A program made the translations under genes and the position numbers. The notes under the pieces are model-generated. The model was not told the DNA's origin. It worked only from the letters and a program-made list of their open reading frames with translations, and ran no database searches. A stretch of 5,969 nt of DNA. It comes from Nitrospinae bacterium RIFCSPLOWO2_12_FULL_45_22. GTDB lineage: Bacteria; 2-12-FULL-45-22. Each line of letters opens with the position of its first letter. The first letter of the stretch is position 1. Location: positions 1-5,969 of the forward strand of contig MHDQ01000272.1 in the NCBI GenBank assembly GCA_001803565.1. The letters are read 5' to 3'. Positions 1-5,969 of this stretch are shown here, piece after piece.

Positions 1-1347
1 ATTAAGCAGAGATTAGGTAAGGACTTTCCGATAAGCTGCCGGATTAATGGGGCAGATAATATTAAGGGAGGATTAACCCTGGCCGATACTCAGCTTTTAG
101 CGCCTATGCTGGAAGAAGCGGGCGCCGATGTTATTCATGTCTCGGCCAGCGTTTATGGTGGTTATCCCTCTACTATAGCGCCTATGGCTGAAGAAGCCGG
201 TTACTTTATCCCATTAGCTGAAGGGATTAAGAAAGCGGTAAAAGTCCCGGTTATTGCCGTGGGTAAGATCCATGACCCTTTCCTGGCCGAAGATACTATC
301 CGGCAAGGGAAGGCCGACCTAGTAGCTATGGGTAGGGCCTTAATTGCTGATCCTGACCTACCCAATAAGATTGCTCACGGACGGTTAACCGAGATCAGAA
401 AATGTATCAGTTGTAATCAGGGTTGCCTGGATAGAGAACATAATATCCTCCTACCCGTTGCCCAGCCCGAGAGCAATGTCCATCTCCTTTGTATGCAAAA
501 CCCTGATATAGGCCAGGAATATATCAATATTAACCCAGTTAAGAACCCTAAAAAAGTATTGATAATAGGCGGTGGTCCCGGGGGGATGGCCGCAGCCCGT
601 GCAGCAGCTTTGCAGGGTCATGATGTCAGCTTATATGAAGAAGCTCAAAAGCTGGGCGGGCAGCTTAATCTGGCTGCTATACCACCAAAAAAACAAGCAT
701 TCAAAGAGGTTATTGAGTATCTATCCTGCCAGTCAGAGGAGTTGGGAGTAAAGACCTGCCTTGAGATAAAGGTCACGCCCTCGTTGGTAAAGACTTTAGC
801 CCCGGACATAGTAATTTTAGCCACGGGCGCTTTGCCTATCACTCCCCAGATACCCGGGATATACCAGGAAAATGTCGTTTCCGCGTGGGATATACTCCAG
901 GATAAGGCAGAAGCTGGCGATAAAGCGCTGATTATTGGTGGTGGCCAGATAGGATGTGAAGTAGCTAGTCTCTTAGTAGATAAAGGTAAAAAAGTAACAA
1001 TAGTAGAGATGTTAGATCAGTTTGCTGGCAATATGGGCCGGGTATCCCGTTGGTATCTGTTGCATAAATTGACTGGCGCTGGGGTAGAGCTGCTAAAAAA
1101 TGTTACTGTCACCGAGATAAAGGGAAGGGATATCAGTATAGAAGCCAACGGCAATAAGGACTGCTTATCCGGTTTCGATACCATAGTTTTTGCCGTTGGC
1201 TCCCGGCCACGGAATGAGCTGGAGACAGAGATTAGGGGATTAGTGTCTGAGATGCATATTGTAGGTGATGCCTTACAGCCGCGCAAGGCCCTGGAGGCTA
1301 TCTATGAAGGAACCAAAATCACCCGGTTATTTAGCACCACAAAATAG
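1..1347 (+). CDS. NADH:flavin oxidoreductase of the OYE / 2-enoate reductase / FadH family (5'-partial)
   Basis: The frame is open from the first base, so the gene starts upstream. The 448 residues present are the C-terminal two thirds of a family usually about 640-680 residues long. Numbering from base 1, the end of the FMN TIM barrel is visible: RING at 14-17, GGLTL, then the MGRALIADPDLP segment before the cluster. A 4Fe-4S motif follows (C135, C138, C142, C164). Next are an FAD-binding GGGPGG (190-195), an NAD(P)H-binding GGGQIG (313-318) and a closing VGD FAD motif (421-423). Family members pass electrons from NAD(P)H through FAD and Fe-S to FMN and reduce activated C=C bonds in the cytoplasm, as in enoates or dienoyl-CoA. 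The substrate cannot be read from the sequence. The gap between the third and fourth cysteines is 21 residues, against 11 in E. coli FadH. The gene ends in TAG with no clear terminator after it. The family is secure; the exact reaction is not. Confidence 0.93.
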   Translation: MKQRLGKDFPISCRINGADNIKGGLTLADTQLLAPMLEEAGADVIHVSASVYGGYPSTIAPMAEEAGYFIPLAEGIKKAVKVPVIAVGKIHDPFLAEDTIRQGKADLVAMGRALIADPDLPNKIAHGRLTEIRKCISCNQGCLDREHNILLPVAQPESNVHLLCMQNPDIGQEYININPVKNPKKVLIIGGGPGGMAAARAAALQGHDVSLYEEAQKLGGQLNLAAIPPKKQAFKEVIEYLSCQSEELGVKTCLEIKVTPSLVKTLAPDIVILATGALPITPQIPGIYQENVVSAWDILQDKAEAGDKALIIGGGQIGCEVASLLVDKGKKVTIVEMLDQFAGNMGRVSRWYLLHKLTGAGVELLKNVTVTEIKGRDISIEANGNKDCLSGFDTIVFAVGSRPRNELETEIRGLVSEMHIVGDALQPRKALEAIYEGTKITRLFSTTK

Positions 1348-1367
1348 GACTATTGGCATTTTTTAGC

Positions 1368-1395
1368 TTGACTTTGTAATAATAATGCATACCAT
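1368..1395 (+). promoter_or_regulatory. Candidate sigma-A-type promoter for the ferritin-like gene
   Basis: TTGACT at 1368-1373 matches the -35 consensus at five of six bases. TACCAT at 1390-1395 is a four-of-six -10 match after a 16-bp spacer. The inferred start is near 1402, giving a leader of roughly 36 nt. The region is AT-rich and lies in the only sizeable gap on the plus strand. The weak -10 could mean a regulated promoter. This is read by eye only. Confidence 0.5.
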
Positions 1396-1398
1396 TAC
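1376..1398. promoter_or_regulatory. Inverted repeat overlapping the ferritin promoter (candidate operator)
   Basis: The arms are GTAAT (1376-1380) and ATTAC (1394-1398). Two further matched bases inside each arm (TA at 1383-1384 and TA at 1390-1391) give the pattern GTAATnnTAn5TAnnATTAC. It covers the spacer and -10 of the candidate promoter, where a repressor would block polymerase. The AT-rich arms loosely resemble Fur/PerR-type boxes, and such regulators often control ferritin-like genes. The match to any known box is imperfect, and the regulator's identity is inference. Confidence 0.35.
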
Positions 1399-1416
1399 TC
1401 TTAATATTTTAAAATT

Positions 1417-1433
1417 AAAAAAAAAAGGAGGGG
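1417..1433 (+). promoter_or_regulatory. A10 tract and strong ribosome binding site of the ferritin-like gene
   Basis: Ten consecutive A residues (1417-1426) run straight into GGAGGGG (1427-1433). GGAGG lies 6 nt before the ATG at 1438. An unstructured A-rich leader with a near-perfect Shine-Dalgarno predicts efficient translation and fixes the start codon. The homopolymer could also be prone to slippage or sequencing error, but it lies outside the coding region. Confidence 0.8.
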
Positions 1434-1437
1434 ATAG

Positions 1438-1869
1438 ATGAGTAAAGAGAGCAGCAAAAAGATTATTGAAGCATTAAACCAGGATAGGGCAGATGAGCTG
1501 GCAGCTATTATCCAGTATATGGGCCACCATTATGAAGCAGAAGGGATGGAGAGTCCAGAAATAATCGAGATATTTAAGTCTACCGCCATAGATGAGATGA
1601 GGCATGCAGAGGCCCTGGCAGAAAGGATCGTTTACCTGGGCGGAACACCTACCAAAATACCTTCCCCGATAAAAAAAGGCGGGGACCTGCGAAAGATGAT
1701 TAAAGATGACCTGGATAGCGAGAATGGGGCTATAAAGCAGTATAAGGAACATATTAAATTGTGTGCTCAACTGGATGATCCGGTGTCGCGCCTTATGCTG
1801 GAGAAGATACTGACGGATGAGGAAGAGCATGCCGATAAATGGGAGACTATCTTAGGCATAAGGAAATAG
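1438..1869 (+). CDS. Ferritin-like diiron protein (bacterioferritin-like, short form)
   Basis: This 143-residue protein looks like an all-helical four-helix bundle with a complete ferritin diiron site. E20, E53-x-x-H56, E95 and E128-x-x-H131 follow nearly the same spacing as E. coli bacterioferritin E18, E51/H54, E94 and E127/H130. Such proteins bind and oxidise ferrous iron in the cytoplasm, storing iron or protecting against peroxide. M54 falls where bacterioferritin has its haem-ligating Met52, so haem binding is possible but not shown. Many non-haem relatives share DEMRHAE. The chain stops about ten residues after H131, so the short fifth helix of true 24-mer bacterioferritins (about 158 residues) is missing. 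The assembly may therefore differ. The start is fixed by a strong GGAGG 6 nt upstream. The next gene begins 40 bp downstream on the same strand and probably shares the transcript. I give no gene symbol because Bfr identity is unproven. Confidence 0.9.
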   Translation: MSKESSKKIIEALNQDRADELAAIIQYMGHHYEAEGMESPEIIEIFKSTAIDEMRHAEALAERIVYLGGTPTKIPSPIKKGGDLRKMIKDDLDSENGAIKQYKEHIKLCAQLDDPVSRLMLEKILTDEEEHADKWETILGIRK

Positions 1870-1909
1870 AAAGTCTGCTTTAAACAAGACATCAAGCGAG
1901 GAAGAGGCA

Positions 1910-2821
1910 ATGGAAGAGAAACCTTTGGTAGGCGCCACAATTGTCAATAGTAACAATAGTGATATGAGAGAATCTCCCGTCAGACCTGGCTCACCCAAGA
2001 GGTCTCTCCGGGAAGTCCATCTGGAATCTGAGGCGATAACAGGGCTCTATGAGAAACTGATAGAAGACCTGAGGAGGAAGATAGAAGACCCTTCTATTGA
2101 TAACAATATCTTATGCCGGGATTTTCTGGCCGAAATATACCAGGGCAATAAAGTAGATTATGACAGGCTCATGAACGCTGATAACACTCCCCTCCCCACT
2201 AAGGTCTTATTAGCCAGTTTCGACCCCCGGAATATCACCCTGGAGCCAGAGTATTATACCGAAGTAGACCCCCAGAAATATTATCAAAGAAAACCCCTGA
2301 TCTGGCTCTGGATCATGTTTGACCGCTCCCCTTTAGGACAGAATCTCTATCTGGGCACTAGACTGCGGCGGTTATTGGCTGGCTATATCTTTAAGAGATG
2401 TGGCAAGAATGTGAAGATATTTCATGGCGTAGAATTCTCCTTCGGTTATAACCTAAGTGTGGGAGATAATGTGGTCTTCCATAGATATTCTCTCATTGAT
2501 GACCGGGGAGAGGTGATTATTCACGATAATACCAGCATCTCTGACTATGTCAATGTCTATTCCCACTCCCATAGCATTGTTGACGCGAACGATGTCAGCC
2601 TGGGAACAACCGAGATCGGCCCTAATGCCCGCGTGACTTACCATTCGACTGTTCTTTCCGGCATAAAGATAGGTAACGAGGCTATGGTAGGGAGTTTTGG
2701 GCTTGTTACCCGTAATGTACGACCCCATCATGTCAATGTAGGGATCCCGGCCAAGAGTGTCCGGGTAAAGCCCAATGCCTGTGCCAGTTGTGATGAAGAC
2801 TGTGGCAGGCGGGTCATCTGA
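1910..2821 (+). CDS. Hexapeptide-repeat (left-handed beta-helix) acyltransferase with Cys-rich tail
   Basis: This is a 303-residue protein. Residues 1-45 are polar and look disordered. Residues 46-90 look helical. Residues 128-162 are a Trp/Leu-rich amphipathic stretch with an Arg cluster (RLRR at 151-154). From about 163 to 285 runs a hexapeptide-type beta-helix with repeating I/V-G-D/N turns (VGDNVVF, IHDNTSI, IGPNAR, IGNEAMV, ending VGIPAKSVRVKP). The YSHSHS segment (217-222) carries the likely catalytic histidine, as in the maltose/xenobiotic acetyltransferase fold. Such enzymes move an acetyl or acyl group from CoA, usually to a sugar or sugar-lipid; the acceptor here is unknown. The tail holds C291-x2-C294-x3-C298, possibly a metal site. 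The start has GAGG at 1898-1901, 8 nt upstream; the internal Met19 has no comparable site. It lies 40 bp after the ferritin-like gene, and its TGA is 2 bp from the stop of the opposing lon gene. Confidence 0.88.
   Translation: MEEKPLVGATIVNSNNSDMRESPVRPGSPKRSLREVHLESEAITGLYEKLIEDLRRKIEDPSIDNNILCRDFLAEIYQGNKVDYDRLMNADNTPLPTKVLLASFDPRNITLEPEYYTEVDPQKYYQRKPLIWLWIMFDRSPLGQNLYLGTRLRRLLAGYIFKRCGKNVKIFHGVEFSFGYNLSVGDNVVFHRYSLIDDRGEVIIHDNTSISDYVNVYSHSHSIVDANDVSLGTTEIGPNARVTYHSTVLSGIKIGNEAMVGSFGLVTRNVRPHHVNVGIPAKSVRVKPNACASCDEDCGRRVI
2777..2810. other. Imperfect hairpin at the 3' end of the acyltransferase gene
   Basis: GCCTG (2777-2781) pairs with CAGGC (2806-2810), CCA (2784-2786) with TGG (2803-2805), and GT (2787-2788) with AC (2799-2800). 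There is one 2-nt bulge on each side and a 10-nt loop. It sits where the two convergent genes would need transcription to end. It has no T-tract on either strand, so it is not a standard intrinsic terminator. It may simply reflect the Cys-rich codons. Confidence 0.25.
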
Positions 2822-2823
2822 GA

Positions 2824-5214
2824 TCAATGCGCATAAGCAGAGGGCGGCGATTTCGGTAGAATAATGTCGTAGATAGCATTTTCAAATACCTGTTGGATAT
2901 TTTCTACCCAGATAAAATTAATTTCAGCCTTTACCTGTTCCGGTAAATCTGCCAGGTCCTGCTGATTTTTAGCAGGCAAGATAACTGTCTTTAGCCCGGC
3001 CCCATGAGCAGCCAAAACTTTTTCTCTAATACCCCCTACCGGCAATACTTTTCCCCGGAGAGTTATTTCACCACTCATGGCGACTTGATGCTTTACTGGC
3101 CTTTCATTCATAAGGGAGGCCAGGGCTACTGCCAAAGTTACACCCGCTGAAGGGCCATCTTTCGGGATTGCCCCCTCCGGGATATGGATATGGATATCCC
3201 ATTTATCAAAGGCATCTTCAGGGATATCTAGTTCGTTGGCTTTAGACTTAACATAACTGAGGGCAGCCTGGGCTGATTCCCGCATGATCTCTCCTAGCTT
3301 GCCAGTAAGTTGTAGCTTGCCGTTACCCCTCATCTTGATAGCCTCTACGTACAGAATATCTCCGCCCGTGGGAGTCCAGGCCAAACCCGTCGCTACTCCT
3401 ACCTCATCACCCCTTTCGGCCTCTACCGGGAGATATGTTACCGGACCTAGATAGGCAGTAAGGTTAGGATAGTCTACTGAGTAATGGCCCTGACGGTTTA
3501 ATACCGTTAATTTGGCTACTTTGCGGCATACACCACTGATAGCCCTTTCCAGATTCCGTAGCCCCGCTTCTCTGGTATAATCCCTGATTATCCCCCTAAT
3601 GGCTTCATCAGTGAATCTCAATTTCTTGGCATTAAGCCCGTTTTCTTTGAGCTGCTTGGGAACCAAATATTTTTTGGCTATAACCAGCTTCTCTCCCTCG
3701 GTATAACCGTTCAGCTCCATCACTTCCATGCGGTCTCTTAAAGGCGCAGGGATACTGTACAATACATTAGCGGTAGTGATGAATAATACCCGGGAGAGAT
3801 CAAAAGGTAGATCCAGGTAATGATCCACAAAATCTCTATTTTGCTCTGGGTCCAATACCTCTAACAGGGCGGAATAAGGATCACCCCGCACATCAGCCCC
3901 CATCTTATCTATCTCATCAATCATAAAGAGGGGGTTATTAGTGCCAGCCCGGCGTAAGCCCTGGAGGATCTTACCAGGCATAGCGCCCACATAAGTCCGT
4001 CGGTGCCCACGGATCTCTGCTTCATCCCTTACCCCACCTACCGAGATACGGATAAATTTGCGGCCTATGGCCTGGGCGATAGATTTTCCCAACGAGGTTT
4101 TACCTACCCCGGGTGGGCCAACAAAACAAAGGATCGGGCCCTTCATATCCTTCTTCAGCTTATGGACGGCCAGAAATTCTAATATCCGTTCCTTAACCTT
4201 CTCCAACCCATAATGATCCCTATCCAATATTTTAGTCGCCAGGTTCAAATCAATCCTATCCTGGGTAGCTTCTTTCCAGGGTAAAGAGATGATCCAATCC
4301 AGGTAAGTATGGATAACCTGGTATTCTGGCGAGGAGGCAAAGGCCCCTTCCAATCTGGTCAACTCATGCTCGGCTGTGGTTTTGACTAAGGGAGGGAACT
4401 TTTTCTTAATAATCTTACCCTTTAACTCCTCGATATCAGCCTCCTCTCTGCTCTCTTCACCCAGCTCTTTTTTGATAGTAGCCATCTGTTGGCGGAGATA
4501 GTACTCCCGTTGACTCTTCTCCACCTCTACCTGTACTTTATCCCGGATTTCAACATCTACTTGTTTAAACTTCAGTTCTTTTTCTAACAGCTCAATAATC
4601 CTTTCTAATCGTTCTTTGCCATCAAGGGTTTCCAGGAGTATCTGCTTATCTTTGAGGGAGAAGCCCACATTGCTGGCAATCAAATCCGCTAAGTTGCCCG
4701 GTCCTTTAAGATTGATCTTTATGATAGGTAATAATTCTTCTGAGAGGCCAGGGTCTAAATAAACCAGCTTCTCTAAAAGGGTTAAAGCCTCTGCCATCAA
4801 TGCCCCTATCCTGACTGAGTCTTTATACTCCTTTTCCGCCAATGTTCCTACCCGGGCAACTAAATAGGGCATTTCCTGGATATATTCTAGCACCTGGATA
4901 CGCTGAGTCCCCTGGATAATGACCTGGATTAGTTCCTCTGGTAAATATACTTTTTTTAATACCTTGGCCTGGATGCCGATATTATAAAGGGCCTTTGGTC
5001 GTGCTACCTCCATAGCTGGGTCCTTTTGGAGAACCAGGCCAATATTTTGCTCATCCTCTTCTTCTTCCCCATCAAATATCTGCTTATTATGCGGTTTCCT
5101 TATCTGAAGGGCACCGATAGAGTCCGGAAAAAATACATTGGTCAGCAGAGGTAATATAGGGAGCAGTTTAGCGCCAGTTCTGTCCTCCAGCCGTAAAAGT
5201 TTAGATGGACACAT
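2824..5214 (-). CDS. lon: ATP-dependent protease Lon (bacterial LonA type)
   Basis: This is a full-length 796-residue Lon (E. coli Lon is 784). The order is an N-terminal substrate-recognition domain (about 12-215), a charged helical linker containing EKSQREYYLRQQM (232-244), an AAA+ module and a C-terminal protease domain (about 595-785). Walker A is GPPGVGKT (366-373) and Walker B ends D433-E434. The expected arginine finger is R495 and the sensor-2 arginine R553. The catalytic dyad is S689 (in DGPSAG) and K732, the same 43-residue spacing as E. coli S679/K722. The enzyme degrades misfolded and short-lived regulatory proteins in the cytoplasm. The first 60 residues are divergent: the usual PLRD motif reads PLLT, and an acidic GEEEEDEQ lies at 49-56. 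The start is supported by AAGGAGGA upstream. It overlaps the end of mobA by 14 bp, so expression is probably coupled. No heat-shock element is visible directly upstream. Confidence 0.97.
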   Translation of the reverse strand: MCPSKLLRLEDRTGAKLLPILPLLTNVFFPDSIGALQIRKPHNKQIFDGEEEEDEQNIGLVLQKDPAMEVARPKALYNIGIQAKVLKKVYLPEELIQVIIQGTQRIQVLEYIQEMPYLVARVGTLAEKEYKDSVRIGALMAEALTLLEKLVYLDPGLSEELLPIIKINLKGPGNLADLIASNVGFSLKDKQILLETLDGKERLERIIELLEKELKFKQVDVEIRDKVQVEVEKSQREYYLRQQMATIKKELGEESREEADIEELKGKIIKKKFPPLVKTTAEHELTRLEGAFASSPEYQVIHTYLDWIISLPWKEATQDRIDLNLATKILDRDHYGLEKVKERILEFLAVHKLKKDMKGPILCFVGPPGVGKTSLGKSIAQAIGRKFIRISVGGVRDEAEIRGHRRTYVGAMPGKILQGLRRAGTNNPLFMIDEIDKMGADVRGDPYSALLEVLDPEQNRDFVDHYLDLPFDLSRVLFITTANVLYSIPAPLRDRMEVMELNGYTEGEKLVIAKKYLVPKQLKENGLNAKKLRFTDEAIRGIIRDYTREAGLRNLERAISGVCRKVAKLTVLNRQGHYSVDYPNLTAYLGPVTYLPVEAERGDEVGVATGLAWTPTGGDILYVEAIKMRGNGKLQLTGKLGEIMRESAQAALSYVKSKANELDIPEDAFDKWDIHIHIPEGAIPKDGPSAGVTLAVALASLMNERPVKHQVAMSGEITLRGKVLPVGGIREKVLAAHGAGLKTVILPAKNQQDLADLPEQVKAEINFIWVENIQQVFENAIYDIILPKSPPSAYAH

Positions 5215-5830
5215 CAGGATTTCTCCTCCTTGCTAAGAAATCAGGGTACAAGGTCAAGGCCCTATGCCAGTCACTAACAGTATTGATATTAAAAAAAGAG
5301 AGGAGTTGCGGATCAAACCGTATTAGCTCTTCATGCCCCACCTCTCTTATTTTCAAATAAGGAAATAGGTCTAAGATCTTTAGATTACCTTCTTCTAACT
5401 GTTTTTTTACCCGAGGGAGACAGCTCCTGGAATAGACAGCATGGAGGGGTTGGTAGCCCCTGTCCGTCTTAGGGATTACTAAGTCAAAGGTATCGCCTTC
5501 TTGTTCGGTTAGGTCTACTAAGTAGCGTATTAAATTGCAATTAATAAAAGGCATATCGCATGCGACAAAAAAATTGTGCTGACTGGTAGAGGCCATAAGC
5601 CCGGAATAAAGCCCTACTATAGAACCTTTAGCCGGAAAAAGGTCCCGGGTTACCTGGCACCCTAAGCCCTCATAGAGCTTCGGGCTATTAGTAACAATAA
5701 TAACCTCAGGAAAGACCTGCAACAAGCTATGGGTGACCCATTCTATGACGGTTTTATCCCCTAATTTCAATTGGGCTTTATTAGCCCCTATCCTCTTGTT
5801 CTGCCCACCAGCTAGAATTATCCCCTTCAT
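5201..5830 (-). CDS. mobA: Molybdenum cofactor guanylyltransferase (MobA-like)
   Basis: This is a 209-residue nucleotidyltransferase; E. coli MobA has 194. The N-terminal nucleotide-binding signature LAGGxxxRIGxxK spans 6-18. The metal-binding CDMP is at 91-94. GYQPLHAVYSR (125-135) and FFNINTVSDW (179-188) match the family's later conserved blocks. MobA transfers GMP from GTP to Mo-molybdopterin to make the bis-guanine-dinucleotide cofactor used by DMSO-reductase-type enzymes such as formate dehydrogenases and nitrate reductases. The start is set by the family N-terminus (MKGIILAGGQ). No clear Shine-Dalgarno precedes it, only AAAAAGAG directly before the ATG. The last 14 bp overlap the lon start. 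A related cytidylyl- or other sugar-type nucleotidyltransferase is possible, but the GYQPLHAVYSR and NINT blocks favour MobA. Confidence 0.88.
   Translation of the reverse strand: MKGIILAGGQNKRIGANKAQLKLGDKTVIEWVTHSLLQVFPEVIIVTNSPKLYEGLGCQVTRDLFPAKGSIVGLYSGLMASTSQHNFFVACDMPFINCNLIRYLVDLTEQEGDTFDLVIPKTDRGYQPLHAVYSRSCLPRVKKQLEEGNLKILDLFPYLKIREVGHEELIRFDPQLLSFFNINTVSDWHRALTLYPDFLARRRNPDVSI
5224..5231 (-). promoter_or_regulatory. Ribosome binding site of lon, inside the end of mobA
   Basis: On the minus strand this reads AAGGAGGA, an almost perfect Shine-Dalgarno. It ends 9 nt before the lon ATG at 5214-5212 and lies wholly within mobA codons, so ribosomes finishing mobA reach the lon start directly. 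The site is much stronger than the one in front of mobA, which suggests more Lon than MobA per transcript. Confidence 0.8.
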
Positions 5831-5863
5831 CTCTTTTTCTTAAGGAATGTGTTTCTACAACTT

Positions 5864-5869
5864 ATTATA
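5864..5869 (-). promoter_or_regulatory. -10 element of the mobA-lon promoter
   Basis: The minus strand reads a perfect TATAAT here, 33 bp before the mobA ATG. The inferred start is near 5857, giving a leader of about 27 nt. The -35 windows at 15-19 bp spacing have no good match to TTGACA. That position is instead occupied by the palindrome at 5888-5907, which suggests an activator-dependent or otherwise regulated promoter. No other promoter was found before lon. Confidence 0.55.
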
Positions 5870-5887
5870 CATTAAACCTCACTCCAG

Positions 5888-5907
5888 AGCGACTATTAAT
5901 AATCGCT
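5888..5907. promoter_or_regulatory. 20-bp palindrome upstream of mobA-lon (candidate regulator site)
   Basis: The arms AGCGA (5888-5892) and TCGCT (5903-5907) flank an AT-rich core with TATTAATA at 5894-5901. Only one base pair (5893 with 5902) is mismatched, so 18 of 20 positions are symmetrical. Its centre is about 40.5 bp before the inferred mobA start, over the missing -35. No T-tract follows on either strand, so an intrinsic terminator is unlikely. I do not recognise the motif as a known regulator's box. Confidence 0.55.
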
Positions 5908-5969
5908 TTCCAGATAAATATCCTGGCATCGCTACAATTTTGATCTCCTCATGCTACAGAATGGAAGTG

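Noticed and set aside
106-108. ATG at 106 as the start of the oxidoreductase.
   Set aside because: The frame is open to base 1 and the upstream codons encode the conserved OYE RING and GGLTL segments, so this Met is internal.
645-842. A minus-strand open frame inside the oxidoreductase gene.
   Set aside because: It is a shadow of the strongly supported plus-strand flavoenzyme, with no ribosome site or recognisable domain. The same holds for the reverse frames at 1017-1286, 1474-1830 and 2453-2827.
1348-1367. AATAG/CTATT inverted repeat followed by six T after the oxidoreductase stop, as a terminator.
   Set aside because: The loop would be 2 nt and the stem five mostly AT pairs, too weak for an intrinsic terminator.
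5879-5929. A 16-codon minus-strand frame (MPGYLSGKRLLIVALE) just upstream of the mobA -10, a possible leader peptide.
   Set aside because: The only Shine-Dalgarno-like GAGGAG is about 16 nt away. The frame lies upstream of the inferred start of the mobA transcript and overlaps the palindrome.
5847-5969. A plus-strand frame starting ATG at 5847 (MCFYNLLYIKP...) open to the window end, 41 codons.
   Set aside because: AAGG sits only 1 nt before the ATG, too close for a ribosome site. The frame runs through the mobA -10 and palindrome, the residues resemble no family I know, and 41 open codons in AT-rich DNA is not surprising.
1-5969. A defence island, mobile element or new multi-gene system.
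   Set aside because: All five genes belong to known housekeeping or redox families. No transposase, integrase, toxin-antitoxin pair, repeat array or tRNA was seen.

Overview
The window is ordinary-looking bacterial chromosome of moderate GC content. It carries five protein genes in two convergent groups. The gene set is an Fe-S/flavin old-yellow-enzyme-type oxidoreductase, a bacterioferritin-like protein, a molybdenum-cofactor guanylyltransferase and a bacterial-type Lon. Together with strong GGAGG-type ribosome sites, it suggests an anaerobic bacterium, possibly a Bacillota-like or deep-branching anaerobic lineage. The sequence alone does not fix the taxon. I saw no RNA genes, insertion sequences, CRISPR arrays or phage genes.

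Plus-strand side (1-2821). The window opens inside a 2-enoate reductase / 2,4-dienoyl-CoA reductase-like flavoenzyme whose 5' part lies outside. A 90-bp gap follows, with a plausible sigma-A-type promoter, an overlapping inverted repeat and an A10-GGAGG leader. Next come a 143-residue ferritin-like iron protein and, 40 bp later, a 303-residue left-handed beta-helix (hexapeptide) acyltransferase with an unusual cysteine tail. The last two genes probably share a transcript.

Minus-strand side (2824-5969). A mobA-like gene (5830 to 5201) is followed by lon (5214 to 2824). The two overlap by 14 bp, so they are almost certainly co-transcribed and probably translationally coupled. Upstream of mobA is a perfect TATAAT -10 element with no recognisable -35. 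An 18/20-matching palindrome is centred at about -40.5 from the inferred start, which looks like an activator or repressor site. Lon and the acyltransferase meet tail to tail, with only 2 bp between their stop codons.

How the genes work together. Iron storage or detoxification, an Fe-S flavoenzyme, molybdenum-cofactor maturation and protein quality control all fit an anaerobic, redox-cofactor-rich physiology. No pathway is encoded as a unit, and no clear undescribed multi-gene system is visible. The points most worth a second look are the palindrome upstream of mobA-lon, the mobA-lon overlap, the inverted repeat over the ferritin promoter, the divergent acidic N-terminus of Lon, and the Cys tail of the acyltransferase.
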